From: Novipirellula caenicola
Lineage (GTDB): Bacteria > Planctomycetota > Planctomycetia > Pirellulales > Pirellulaceae
Direction: 5' to 3'
Length of the DNA: 64,000 bases
Assembly (NCBI RefSeq): GCF_039545035.1
Contig: NZ_BAABRO010000005.1
Location: 496,001-560,000, forward strand
Shown here: piece after piece, positions 45,266 through 54,122 of the stretch
Layout: the number at the start of each line of letters is the position of its first letter
Numbering within the stretch: position 1 is the first letter of the stretch
Translations under genes and position numbers: made by a program
Notes under the pieces: generated by a model
Told to the model about the DNA's origin: nothing
The model's input: the letters and a program-made list of their open reading frames with translations, nothing else
Databases searched by the model: none

Positions 45266-46285
45266 CTAAAACCAACCGAGCCGTCGGAACCATCGATACA
45301 ACAAAACACAGGACACGATCATCAGAGACAAGATGAACGGATAGCCCCACGTCCATTCGGTTTCAGGCATGTGTTTGAAGTTCATCCCGTACAATCCTGC
45401 GATCATGGTGGGAACCGCAAGGATCGCCGCCCAACCCGCTAACCGTTTCATGTCATCGTTCTGAGCGACCGAGATCAACGCGAGATTGCTTTCCAGCGCG
45501 GTGTGCGAAAGTTGTTGCAGATTGTCAATCAACTCGGCAATGCGGCTGACGTGGTCGTGAACATCTTGAAAGTAGGGCCGCGTGTCCGCAGGGATCAGAT
45601 CGGAATCCATTCGTGTTAGGTGCGCCGACACATCACTGAGCGGGGTGACCGCTTGTTTTAGCGCCAGCAGATCTCGCCGAAGATGGTAGATCCGAGACGT
45701 CACACTGCGGACAAATTGTCCGCTGAAGATATGGTCTTCGAGTTCCTCGAGCTCGGCTTCCAACGCATCGACCACTGGGAAATACTGGTCGACAATAAAG
45801 TCCATCAACGCGTGCAGCACAAAACCTTCGCCCTTGGCCAACAAATTCGGCGTCGATTCGCAGCGCGCCCGCAGTCCCACGTGAGACGTCAACGAACCAT
45901 GCCGCACGGTGATGATGTAACGGGGGCCGAGAAACACATGGGTTTCACCAAATTCGATCCGGTGATCCCCCCGTTCGCATAGCCGCGCGGTTCGCATGAC
46001 CACAAACAGTGAATCGTCATAGACTTCGAGCTTTGGACGTTGGTGGGCAGCATGGGCATCTTCGATCGCCAAGTCGTGCAGCCCGAATGCCTTTTGAATA
46101 TGCGAGAGCACCTGCTCGTTCGGCTCGTACAATCCGACCCAAATGAAGCGGTTCGAATGGGTCCAGGCATCGCCGAGATCTGGGATCGGCACGTCGGCCA
46201 CTCGCACCCCATTGTGATAGGCGGCCGAGTTGATCACGCACCGCTGCGGTGGGGATGATTCAGGGCGAGGGCTTCCGGGGCTCAA
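45266..46285 (-). CDS. corA: CorA-type magnesium/cobalt transporter
   Basis: A 339-residue protein with the CorA layout: cytoplasmic N-terminal part (FIWVGLYEPNEQVLSHIQKA), long helices (LREL-type coils such as FPVVDALEAELEELEDHIFS), and two C-terminal membrane helices. The first ends in the signature YGMNF (GMN at 300-302) and the second is FILSLMIVSCVLLYRWFRRL. It forms a pentameric Mg2+ channel in the inner membrane. It is convergent with the DnaA-like gene and divergent from the next sulfatase. Confidence 0.96.
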   Translation of the reverse strand: MSPGSPRPESSPPQRCVINSAAYHNGVRVADVPIPDLGDAWTHSNRFIWVGLYEPNEQVLSHIQKAFGLHDLAIEDAHAAHQRPKLEVYDDSLFVVMRTARLCERGDHRIEFGETHVFLGPRYIITVRHGSLTSHVGLRARCESTPNLLAKGEGFVLHALMDFIVDQYFPVVDALEAELEELEDHIFSGQFVRSVTSRIYHLRRDLLALKQAVTPLSDVSAHLTRMDSDLIPADTRPYFQDVHDHVSRIAELIDNLQQLSHTALESNLALISVAQNDDMKRLAGWAAILAVPTMIAGLYGMNFKHMPETEWTWGYPFILSLMIVSCVLLYRWFRRLGWF

Positions 46286-46462
46286 AACGACGTTCCTGTG
46301 CGATCCGCTTACAATGGCAGTCTAATCAACTACCATGATGGTAATGAAATAATGCGAAAACCCAGGTCATCGCATGATGACACTTTGTTTTCTGCAATAT
46401 AGTGCCCAATCGATCCTTGCAAATCGTTTCGGTCCCTTTTCTCTACCAACCCCGCTGATCTG

Positions 46463-48004
46463 ATGAACCGACTAATCTGCCTTGTTGCGACCGTGCTGCT
46501 CTCCGTGCTGAACCTTTCGAGTGACGTGCCGGCAGCATCGACCGATTCACCGAACGTGATCCTGATTTTCGCCGACGATCTTGGGCCGGGCATGATCGGA
46601 TGTTATGGCCAACAAGTGATCGAAACACCGAACATCGATCGATTGGCGGCCGAGGGAATGAAGTTCAACAATTATTACGGCGGCGTCTATTGCGCCCCGG
46701 CGCGTTGGACGCTACTGACCGGAATGCACGACGGTCGCATCGGGGGTTGGGCACAAACCCGGCCGGGGCTTCCGATCCTGCGAGACGCTGGGAAGATCAC
46801 CGAAGAAGAATATCAGAAGCGATTAGCGGCACTGAAATCCAACGCACATCCGATCGCAGAGGACGAGGTTTTCCTGGCACAAATCGCCCAGCAGGCTGGC
46901 TACAAAACCGCTCAGTTCGGCAAACTCGACCGTGGCTTTCTGACTTGGCACGAACAAGTGAAACGCTTCGGCTGGGATTTCTACGAAGGCTACTATGATC
47001 ACCAGCGATGTCATGGTTTCTATCCGCCCTATCTGTGGCGGAATGGCGAACGATTCGAATTGCCTGGAAACACCCTCGCTGATTGTGGCAAGACGAGTGA
47101 AAAGGGAGATGAACCGGTCGGCTATGGCGGAGAAACCTATTCGCAAAATGTATTCATCAAAGGCATCTTGAAGTATCTGCGAGACCATCAAGAGGAACGT
47201 TTCTTCTTGTATCATCCCACCCAACTTCCGCACGGCCCGGTAGCGATCCCCGAATTGCACCCCGATTTTGCCGATCATCCGACGATGTCGCTTGCGGAAA
47301 AGAAGTACGCATCGATGGTCAAAATGCTTGACGATCACGTCGGGCTGATCATGAGCGAACTGAAACGATTGGGGCTCGATGAAAACACCGTCGTCGTGTT
47401 TACCTCGGACAATGGCCACGAACTTTATTACGGCCCCAAACCCGAATACAAACAACAGCGGTTGCCCAACGGAGAACCGACAAATTTGACGGATAAAAAA
47501 TGGCGAACGTCCGAGGCCGGTGACGTGTTTGATGGTGCCGGAGGACGCGCTGGATTGAAACGCAGTGGTTATCAAGGCGGCATGCAATGCCCACTAATCG
47601 TGCGTTGGCCTGGCAAGGTCGCCGCGGGAAGCGAAACCGATCTACTGACCGCGCACTACGATTTCCTAGCGACGTTGGCGGATCTTCTCGGAGTCGAAAA
47701 ACCGGCTGGCAAAGACGGTATCTCGTACCTGCCGACACTGCGAGGCGAACCCCAGACTCAGACGCATGACTATGTCATCGTCAACAACAGCTTTACTCAA
47801 ATGGGCAGTTGTGCCTTGATCGCCGGCGACGGCATGAAGCTGGTGGAAGCTGACAGGAAAAAGGGGCTGTTTCAGCTTTACAACATTCTGCAAGACAACG
47901 AAGAACGCAATGATCTTGCCGCCCAATATCCAGAAAAGGTCGAGCAATTAAAAGCGATCCTAAAACAGCAGATCAACTCGCAGCGTCCCGACCTCGCCCC
48001 ATAG
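46463..48004 (+). CDS. Secreted sulfatase
   Basis: A 513-residue protein with a signal peptide (MNRLICLVATVLLSVLNLSS, cleavage after AAS). The N-terminal metal site is VILIFADDLGPGMIGCYG. The formylglycine motif is CAPAR (Cys77 to Arg81) followed by WTLLTG. Other landmarks: TAQFGKLDRG (in place of the usual KWHLG), HPTQLPHGP, VVFTSDNGHELYYG, and YQGGMQCPLIVRWPGK. It hydrolyses an unknown sulfate ester outside the cytoplasm. A family A element begins in its stop codon. GH97 lies downstream on the same strand, which fits polysaccharide use. Confidence 0.95.
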   Translation: MNRLICLVATVLLSVLNLSSDVPAASTDSPNVILIFADDLGPGMIGCYGQQVIETPNIDRLAAEGMKFNNYYGGVYCAPARWTLLTGMHDGRIGGWAQTRPGLPILRDAGKITEEEYQKRLAALKSNAHPIAEDEVFLAQIAQQAGYKTAQFGKLDRGFLTWHEQVKRFGWDFYEGYYDHQRCHGFYPPYLWRNGERFELPGNTLADCGKTSEKGDEPVGYGGETYSQNVFIKGILKYLRDHQEERFFLYHPTQLPHGPVAIPELHPDFADHPTMSLAEKKYASMVKMLDDHVGLIMSELKRLGLDENTVVVFTSDNGHELYYGPKPEYKQQRLPNGEPTNLTDKKWRTSEAGDVFDGAGGRAGLKRSGYQGGMQCPLIVRWPGKVAAGSETDLLTAHYDFLATLADLLGVEKPAGKDGISYLPTLRGEPQTQTHDYVIVNNSFTQMGSCALIAGDGMKLVEADRKKGLFQLYNILQDNEERNDLAAQYPEKVEQLKAILKQQINSQRPDLAP

Positions 48005-48275
48005 TAGCGAAAGTCGCGGGCGGCTTGTTGTTTTAGTCGTACGATGGACTTCCTAGTCCGTCGAATCCACCATTGACGGACTAGCAAGTCCATCCTGCAC
48101 CCCTTGCCGCAGGAACCTTCACCAAATCAACAAGCCATCAAGACTTTCGACACCCCACATTCCTCCGTAGCGGAAGCCGTCAAGACTTTCGTTCGTCCGC
48201 CGCTCCTCGTAGCGGAAGTCGTCAAGACTTTCGACCGTCCGCCGCTCCTCGTAGCGGAAGTCGTCAAGACTTTCG
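48004..48275. repeat. Family A element with core type 1 plus tandem 42-bp arms
   Basis: GTAGCGAAAGTCGCGGGCGG starts at 48004, the last base of the sulfatase stop codon. The type 1 core (ATGGACTTCCTAGTCCGTC and inverse) and a CAACAAGCC layer follow. Then arms GTAGCGGAAGTCGTCAAGAC start at 48167, 48209 and 48251, exactly 42 bp apart, all in one orientation. Confidence 0.85.
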
Positions 48276-48352
48276 ACCGTTCCCGCAGGTTACCCGGTAC
48301 CTCACGGCCCACGGCTCACACGATCGATCACTCACGCTAGATCCTGCTTGAT

Positions 48353-50323
48353 ATGAAGCGATTCGCCCTTCCTCTGATCGTGGCTTGTTTTGCTCTGGTT
48401 GATTGTCATGCCGACGAGAACATGACCAGCCCCAATGGGAAGGTTGCGGCTTCCGTTTTCGTGACTCAAAGCGGTGGCCTGCGATATCGCGTGCAATTCA
48501 AAAACCAACAGGTCGTCGAGCCGTCGGTGCTTGGCATCACAGTGGACGGAGTGGATCTCGGAAACGGCGTGATGGTTGGTGACCCCAACACGAGCATGGT
48601 CGACGAGACGTACGACACTCGCGGCAATCACACGCAGGCACGGAACCATTACAAGGTTTTTAAATTCCCAGTCCACCACAAAGCAAGTGGTCGCAAATAC
48701 TCGCTCGAGTTTCGGGTTTACGATGACGGCGTTGCCTACCGCTATGTCGTGCCAGCGGAAGCGCGGCCCAGCAAAACGGCTCAGCATGTTGATGGCGAAA
48801 CTTCCAGCTGGAAGATGATGGACGGGGCCAAGGTCTGGTACTTCGAGCGTCTGGCAAAGAGGTGGAAGCTAAAGTCGTACGCCGGCGAATGGATGTCGAC
48901 TGATATCAACCAACTTGAAACCGCAACACCGGCAAACGTCGGCCCAATCCAAGGCACGCCGTTGGTGTTTCAGTTACCGGGCAATCTCGGATATGCCGCA
49001 GTCACCAAGGCAGCGCTCTATAACTACAGTGGCATGCGTTTGAAGGCGGTTGGCGATCGGACCGTGGTGGCCAACTTTACCGAAGGCGACGCAGGCTTTG
49101 ATGTCCACGGTACGATTGTTTCTCCTTGGCGAGTCACGATGCTGGCCGACGATTTAAACGAGTTGGTCAACAGCGACTTGATCACCAATTTGAATCCGGC
49201 TCCCGATCCCCAGCTCTTCGCGGACACCGGTTACATTCTACCTGGACGCAGTGTTTGGAGCTGGGAGACACTGGGACTGGATACGCCTGAGACGCAGCGA
49301 ACATTCATCGATCTCGCCGCCGAAATGGGTTTTGAGTATTCGATGGTTGACGACGGTTGGAAGGACTGGGACTCGCCCTGGGAAACGGTTCGCTCGTTGT
49401 GCGAACATGGTCGCAGCCAAGGCGTCGGCGTGTGGTTGTGGGTGCATTCGCACGAAATCCATGATCCGTCAAATGACTATCGGCAGCTGCGGGACTACTT
49501 TGATCGGGTAACCGCCGTGGGGGCGGTCGGATTAAAGATCGACTTTATGGACAGCGAGGCAAAAGAGAAGATCGATTTTGAAATAGCGGTCTTGCGGAAT
49601 GCGGCCCAGCGGAAGCTGTTAATCAATTTTCACGGCTGTCATGCGTCCACGGGCGAAGAACGCACCTACCCTAACGAACTGACACGTGAAGGCATCCGGG
49701 GGATCGAGGTCAATAAGCACAAGGAAGGTCCTTTGCCTGCGTCACATAACGCTGCGTTGCCGTTTACCCGATTCGTCGTGGGACATGCGGATTACACACC
49801 GATTCTGTACACCAGCCCTGGACCGACAACGTGGACGCATCAGCTAGCCACCTTGGTTGCCTTTGTCTCACCGCTGCAAGTCTATGCAGAGCATCCTGAT
49901 GCGATGATGAAGGCCCCAATTTTGAAGCGGGCCTTTCCCGTCATGCAGTCCATTCCGACGGTCTGGGATCAGACGATCGTGCTTCCCGACAGCCGGATTG
50001 GTGACGTCGCGGCGATTGCCCGTCGCAGCGGTGACGATTGGTTCGTCGGTGTTTTGAATGGTGCCGGAGCTCGCGACTATGCACTCGATTTTGGGTTTTT
50101 GCCGTCCGGTACGTACGAAGCCGTGATTGTCAGTGACGACTTAGACGCAGAGCTGGTTGAACTCGCCAGCGTCGGTGTGAACATCAAGGCCAAACGAAAA
50201 CAGTGGACCACTGCGGTACCATTTAAAGTTGATCGCAGTTCAGTGGATCGTTCTCAAAAATTCAAAGTCCCGCTTGCCAAAGGCGGCGGCCTCGTCGTGC
50301 AGCTGATTAAGCAACCGAACTAA
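48353..50323 (+). CDS. Glycoside hydrolase family 97 protein
   Basis: A 656-residue secreted protein (signal peptide about 1-20). It follows GH97 order: N-terminal beta-sandwich (SPNGKVAASVFVTQSGGLRY), the W-rich link (GRSVWSWETLGLDTPETQRT), TIM barrel (FEYSMVDDGWKDWDSPWETV, GVGVWLWVHSHEIHDPS), VGLKIDFMDSEAKEKIDFEI with Asp397, NFHGCHASTGEERTYPNELT, and the C-terminal beta part. In the retaining branch the nucleophile is an Asp in a KIDF-type strand, as here; inverting members use Glu instead. So a retaining alpha-glycosidase (for example alpha-galactosidase) is likely. The 3' end is followed by a family A element. Confidence 0.92.
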   Translation: MKRFALPLIVACFALVDCHADENMTSPNGKVAASVFVTQSGGLRYRVQFKNQQVVEPSVLGITVDGVDLGNGVMVGDPNTSMVDETYDTRGNHTQARNHYKVFKFPVHHKASGRKYSLEFRVYDDGVAYRYVVPAEARPSKTAQHVDGETSSWKMMDGAKVWYFERLAKRWKLKSYAGEWMSTDINQLETATPANVGPIQGTPLVFQLPGNLGYAAVTKAALYNYSGMRLKAVGDRTVVANFTEGDAGFDVHGTIVSPWRVTMLADDLNELVNSDLITNLNPAPDPQLFADTGYILPGRSVWSWETLGLDTPETQRTFIDLAAEMGFEYSMVDDGWKDWDSPWETVRSLCEHGRSQGVGVWLWVHSHEIHDPSNDYRQLRDYFDRVTAVGAVGLKIDFMDSEAKEKIDFEIAVLRNAAQRKLLINFHGCHASTGEERTYPNELTREGIRGIEVNKHKEGPLPASHNAALPFTRFVVGHADYTPILYTSPGPTTWTHQLATLVAFVSPLQVYAEHPDAMMKAPILKRAFPVMQSIPTVWDQTIVLPDSRIGDVAAIARRSGDDWFVGVLNGAGARDYALDFGFLPSGTYEAVIVSDDLDAELVELASVGVNIKAKRKQWTTAVPFKVDRSSVDRSQKFKVPLAKGGGLVVQLIKQPN

Positions 50324-50332
50324 GTTGAGGGC

Positions 50333-50543
50333 GTAGCGAAAGCCGCTAAGACGTTCGGCGATTCTCTCTCGATCGACCAAAATGCCGTGCTTTCCGAAAT
50401 TGTTGACGGCTTGTTGATTCAATCCAAATGGAAATCGCAACGGCGAGCCGTGGGCCGTCAGGCACCGGGTAGTGCGTGGGACCCGGTCGCTGACGCGCGA
50501 GCGGCTCGCGAATTCAACAAGCCGTTGGCGACTTCCACTCTCG
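50333..50543. repeat. Nested palindrome, family A with core type 2
   Basis: An opening arm GTAGCGAAAGCCGCTAAGAC and an extra sequence of about 70 nt precede the GGCTTGTTGATTCAATCC layer. The core GAGCCGTGGGCCGTCAGGCA is close to the ones at 53917 and, inverted, at 10571. The closing arm is CAACAAGCCGTTGGCGACTT. It starts 10 bp after the GH97 stop. Confidence 0.75.
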
Positions 50544-50617
50544 GGAACCAATGGTATCGCGTTTGCACCTGATTGTGGGAAGGTCTTTAGGTGTGACAAA
50601 TCGGTACGGAAGATTCA

Positions 50618-51628
50618 ATGAAAGCGATGGTGCTGTCGCAGACGGCTCCGCTCAACGAGCGACCAGATCCCTTGCAGTGCGTCGAGATGGCAACGCCCGA
50701 ACCGGCAGAGAACGAACTGTTGATTCAGGTCGCGGCGTGTGGCGTTTGTCACACCGAGCTCGACGAGATCGAAGGCCGACTGACGCCGCCTCGTTTGCCA
50801 GTCGTATTGGGCCACGAAGTCGTGGGCCGCGTGGTTGAGTGCGGTGCGAACGTCACCCGTTTTGCCAGCGGTGACCGCGTCGGTGTCGGCTGGATTCATC
50901 ACTCCAGCGGCACGGCGGACGAGAATCTATCGCCTCAGTTCGCTGCGACCGGGTGCGACGTCAACGGCGGCTATGCCCAATTCATGACCGTTCCCGAAGA
51001 TTACGCGGTGGCGATCCCCGACTCACTGAGCGACACGCAAGCGGCACCGCTGATGTGTGCCGGCGCGATCGGCTACCGTGCACTGCGTTTAACAGGGCTT
51101 CGCGACGGCGAGCCACTCGGATTGATGGGGTTTGGTGGTTCGGGGCATCTGGTGCTGCCCACCGCAAAACATCTGTACCCAAACTCTCCCGTCTACGTGT
51201 TCACTCGCGACGAATCGGTCCAGCAGTTTGCGTGCGAATTGGCCGCCGATTGGGCCGGTGGCGTTGATGCGGTGCCGCCCCAGCCGCTGCAAGCGATCAT
51301 CGACACCACGCCAGCTTGGAAACCGGTCGTCGAATCGATGAAAAAACTTCGCCCTGGCGGACGGCTGGTGATCAACGCGATCCGTAAAGAGGATGCGGAT
51401 AAGAGCGAATTGCTAAAGCTTAGCTATCACGAACATCTGTGGATGGAACGTGAAATCAAATCGGTCGCAAATTTGACCCACCGTGATATTGCCGAGTTTC
51501 TGCCATTGGCGGCCGAGATCCCACTGCGGCCCGAAGTCACACTGTATCCCCTTGAGCAAGCCAACGAGGCGCTTCGCAACCTTCGCCGTGGGCAAATCAA
51601 GGGCGCGAATGTCTTGGCGGTTTCGTAG
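50618..51628 (+). CDS. Zinc-binding alcohol dehydrogenase, TIGR02822-type, structural zinc site lost
   Basis: A 336-residue MDR-family protein with CGGAAGA 4 nt upstream of the ATG. Catalytic zinc ligands Cys41 (AACGVCHTELDEIEG) and His66-Glu67 (VVLGHEVVGRVV) are present. The usual four-Cys structural zinc lobe is replaced by GWIHHSSGTADENLSPQFAA, with no Cys until 113. The NAD(P) fold reads GLMGFGGSGHLVLPTAKHLY. The C-terminal part ends in NEALRNLRRGQIKGANVL. The overall pattern fits the TIGR02822 family. The substrate is unknown. It is a single gene. Confidence 0.88.
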   Translation: MKAMVLSQTAPLNERPDPLQCVEMATPEPAENELLIQVAACGVCHTELDEIEGRLTPPRLPVVLGHEVVGRVVECGANVTRFASGDRVGVGWIHHSSGTADENLSPQFAATGCDVNGGYAQFMTVPEDYAVAIPDSLSDTQAAPLMCAGAIGYRALRLTGLRDGEPLGLMGFGGSGHLVLPTAKHLYPNSPVYVFTRDESVQQFACELAADWAGGVDAVPPQPLQAIIDTTPAWKPVVESMKKLRPGGRLVINAIRKEDADKSELLKLSYHEHLWMEREIKSVANLTHRDIAEFLPLAAEIPLRPEVTLYPLEQANEALRNLRRGQIKGANVLAVS

Positions 51629-51699
51629 CCGACCAGACGCGAGCGGTGAATGCTCGCGATGAAACGACTTGTCGCTTTTTGGCCAGGATGTTGCGAGCT

Positions 51700-52251
51700 T
51701 TACTCAGGTCGCTGCGGGCGACCCCGTTCACCATCTTCAGCGTCGGGGCCACCGTGGCGCGGCGGGGGTGGAGTTTGCAGCTGCGCTTCCTGCTCGTCCG
51801 TCAAGATACCTGCCAATCGTTTGGTGACATCGGCTTGTAACGCATTCAATTGTCGAGTTTGTCGCTCGGTCAAATTGAGTGATTCGACGATAAAATCAGG
51901 AAGCACTTGGCCTGGACTTGGTGGCGGACCGGCATGTTCGCCTGCGGGAGGCTGACGATCCATTTCGCGACCGGCTGGGGCACCATAGGCATCATTTTGT
52001 GGCGGTGGTCCACCGCGACCGCGTTGATGGTTCGCCTGCATCGTTTGCATCGCCGCATACAGCTCTTGCTTGCTCAAACAGCCATCACGGTTCGCATCGG
52101 CCTGGTCAAAGATTTGACTGATCATCTCGATCGGCGACCCACCGGGACCCCCAAATCCCGGCGGGCCACCACGCCCTGGAGGCTGTGCAGTGGCGATGTT
52201 CGAGCAAGCGATCAGCGCAAATATGGCGAGTTGGGGGAGCAGGCGATACAT
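51700..52251 (-). CDS. Secreted EF-hand, Gly/Pro-rich protein
   Basis: The ATG at 52251 starts a clean signal peptide (MYRLLPQLAIFALIACSNIA, cleavage near TAQ); an earlier frame to 52329 adds a non-signal segment. The mature 160 residues contain a Gly/Pro stretch (GRGGPPGFGGPGG), one EF-hand (FDQADANRDGCLSKQEL), a second Gly/Pro/Gln stretch, and a C-terminal helical block (LNLTERQTRQLNALQADVTK, LAGILTDEQEAQL) like a Spy/CpxP-type sensor. It resembles the protein at 10821-11528. Calcium binding is inferred from the loop. Confidence 0.83.
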   Translation of the reverse strand: MYRLLPQLAIFALIACSNIATAQPPGRGGPPGFGGPGGSPIEMISQIFDQADANRDGCLSKQELYAAMQTMQANHQRGRGGPPPQNDAYGAPAGREMDRQPPAGEHAGPPPSPGQVLPDFIVESLNLTERQTRQLNALQADVTKRLAGILTDEQEAQLQTPPPPRHGGPDAEDGERGRPQRPE

Positions 52252-52544
52252 GTTCGTGATTCCGAAAGTAGCGGCGAGGGTAAACGTGGTCTGCAAACCA
52301 ATGCGTTGGTTTTCGCCAGCAAGGGCCACGGAATTCCAAAAATTACGATGTTACCCCAACACGACTCTTTTTTCCTTCTTAATCTTAATCGTACTCTTGA
52401 CCTAATTCGGTTGCAGTTAAGGACATCAGAGATCGGTCTTGCACGGGGTCAAATGATGATGACGAGCGAGTTTTTCGGTCGGGTTGATTGGCTGGTACAA
52501 TCTTTTTTGTCGCCTTTCCCTTTTACTCACTTCCTTTTTCACTG

Positions 52545-53201
52545 ATGGATATTCCCATGATGATTCGAATCTCATTTGCGGCGTGTTGTGTTTGCTTGCT
52601 TTCCAGTAGCTTGGCGGTTGCCCAGCAGGCTCCACCGGCCAATAGCGAGCTGGTCGTCGATCAATCGTTTGATTCCGATTCGCTTGATCGTAAGTGGCAC
52701 ATCAATACAGGAAACTGGGCGGTCAAAAATGGCGTGCTGAAAGTAAGCGAAGTCGCGTCGGACAAGCATGCGGCCGCAGCCCGGTTTCCGGTAGAGACCA
52801 ACAACGCGGTTTATCAATTGCGATTCCGCTTGCTCGGCGATGCCAAGGCGTTTCATTTTGGTTTTGACCCGGCACCCGGCGAACTCGATAAAAAGGGACA
52901 CCTGTTTTCGGTGATCGTCACCCCGAGTGCGTGGAAAATCATGAAGCACGTCGACAAGAAAAATCCGAAACAGGATCCCAATGAAGTGCTGGCCAGCGAG
53001 TCGATGTCGTTTGAGAAAGACCGTTGGTACACGCTGCGATTGACCACATGGGAAACCTACGTGACCGCGACGATCGACGGCGACGCATCGCTCAAAGCCA
53101 ATCATCCAACCTTCGGTGTGAAAAAGCCGACGCTGGTTTTTCGTTGCCAGGGGGATGGTGTCGAAGTGGATGACATCAAGGTGTGGCGTCAAGTCAAATA
53201 G
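52545..53201 (+). CDS. Secreted LamG-like (DUF1080-type) protein
   Basis: The ATG at 52545 (or 52557) gives about 218 residues with a signal peptide (MMIRISFAACCVCLLSSSLA, ending VAQ). The rest is one beta-sandwich: FDSDSLDRKWHINTGNWAVK, VYQLRFRLLGDAKAFHFGF, WYTLRLTTWETYVTATIDGD, LVFRCQGDGVEVDDIKVW. This resembles the concanavalin-like DUF1080/3-keto-disaccharide hydrolase fold but lacks the longer enzymatic context. Carbohydrate binding is a guess. A SOUL gene follows 98 bp downstream on the same strand. Confidence 0.78.
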   Translation: MDIPMMIRISFAACCVCLLSSSLAVAQQAPPANSELVVDQSFDSDSLDRKWHINTGNWAVKNGVLKVSEVASDKHAAAARFPVETNNAVYQLRFRLLGDAKAFHFGFDPAPGELDKKGHLFSVIVTPSAWKIMKHVDKKNPKQDPNEVLASESMSFEKDRWYTLRLTTWETYVTATIDGDASLKANHPTFGVKKPTLVFRCQGDGVEVDDIKVWRQVK

Positions 53202-53299
53202 GTGAACCTCGGCTTGGTCGATTCACATCTCTTGCCGTCCATCTACAGTTCTGGTGGTCATCCTTCTCCTCTTGGAACCTTGACAGCGGAATTCGTTCG

Positions 53300-53920
53300 A
53301 TGACGAAAAGAAAAATGAGTCACATCACCCTGATCCTATTGGTGGTCGTCGCAGGCATCTTTGCTTGGAATTTGAGGGCGTTCGCCGGGTACGAATCGGC
53401 CGAGTACACGGTGGTCGAAACCGACGGCGAGTTTGAGATCCGCGATTATCCCGATCTGAAATTGGCCGCGACCGAAATGAAGCGTGATTCCAAAGGTCGT
53501 GACGGCAGCTTCATGCGTCTGTTTGGCTACATCAGCGGCGGAAACGAAGCCAAGCAAAAAATCGAGATGACCACGCCGGTTTTTATGGAAGCGGGCGAGG
53601 AGGAAACCAAAGGTCAAATGGGGTTTGTGATTCCCAAGCAGGTCGCTTCCGACGGGCCGCCAGAGCCGGTATCTGAGGCCGTTAAAATCCGCGAACGCAA
53701 AGGTGGCCGTTTTGCCGTGATTCGCTTCTCAGGCATCATGAATACCGAAACCGCAAGTGAGGCCGAAGCGAAGCTGCGAGCGTGGATCGAGCAGAAGGGA
53801 TTGGTCGCCGAGCAAGCGGCTGAAACCGCAGGCTACGATCCGCCCTTCACTCCCGGACCGCTGCGACGAAACGAAGTGCTGATTCGCTTGAAAAGTGAGG
53901 CTCCTGCGGACAAGTCGTAG
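53300..53920 (+). CDS. SOUL family haem-binding-like protein
   Basis: The ATG at 53300 gives 206 residues with a membrane leader (TLILLVVVAGIFAWNLRAFA). The SOUL domain reads AEYTVVETDGEFEIRDYPDL, SFMRLFGYISGGNEAKQKIE, MTTPVFMEAG, GFVIPKQVASDG and a C-terminal AGYDPPFTPGPLRRNEVLIR. SOUL proteins bind haem or other tetrapyrroles; no haem ligand can be assigned here. The stop TAG lies inside the opening GTAGCG of a family A palindrome. Confidence 0.9.
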   Translation: MTKRKMSHITLILLVVVAGIFAWNLRAFAGYESAEYTVVETDGEFEIRDYPDLKLAATEMKRDSKGRDGSFMRLFGYISGGNEAKQKIEMTTPVFMEAGEEETKGQMGFVIPKQVASDGPPEPVSEAVKIRERKGGRFAVIRFSGIMNTETASEAEAKLRAWIEQKGLVAEQAAETAGYDPPFTPGPLRRNEVLIRLKSEAPADKS

Positions 53921-54055
53921 CGAAACTTGATAACGGTTTGTTGATTTAATCCAAATGGAAATCGCAATGGTGAGCCGTTGGCCGTAAGGCACCGGGTACC
54001 GCGTGGACCCGGCCGCTGACGCGTCACGGCTCAATCAATCAACATACCGTCAACA
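53917..54055. repeat. Nested palindrome, family A with core type 2
   Basis: GTAGCGAAACTTGATAACGG opens at 53917, overlapping the stop codon of the SOUL gene. The second layer is GGTTTGTTGATTTAATCC against AATCAATCAACATACCG. The core GAGCCGTTGGCCGTAAGGCA, GGGTACCGCGTGGACCCGG, and GACGCGTCACGGCTC repeats the type 2 core seen at 50333. Confidence 0.78.
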
Positions 54056-54122
54056 ATGTTGGCCGCGGCGGCCGCGTCTGTTTTGATCACGCTCGGTCAC
54101 AGCCTGTTTGCTTTGAGCGCGT

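Noticed and set aside
48167-48275. CRISPR-like array with 42-bp spacing
   Set aside because: Only three repeats, linkers of about 17 nt that are nearly the same, and no cas gene.
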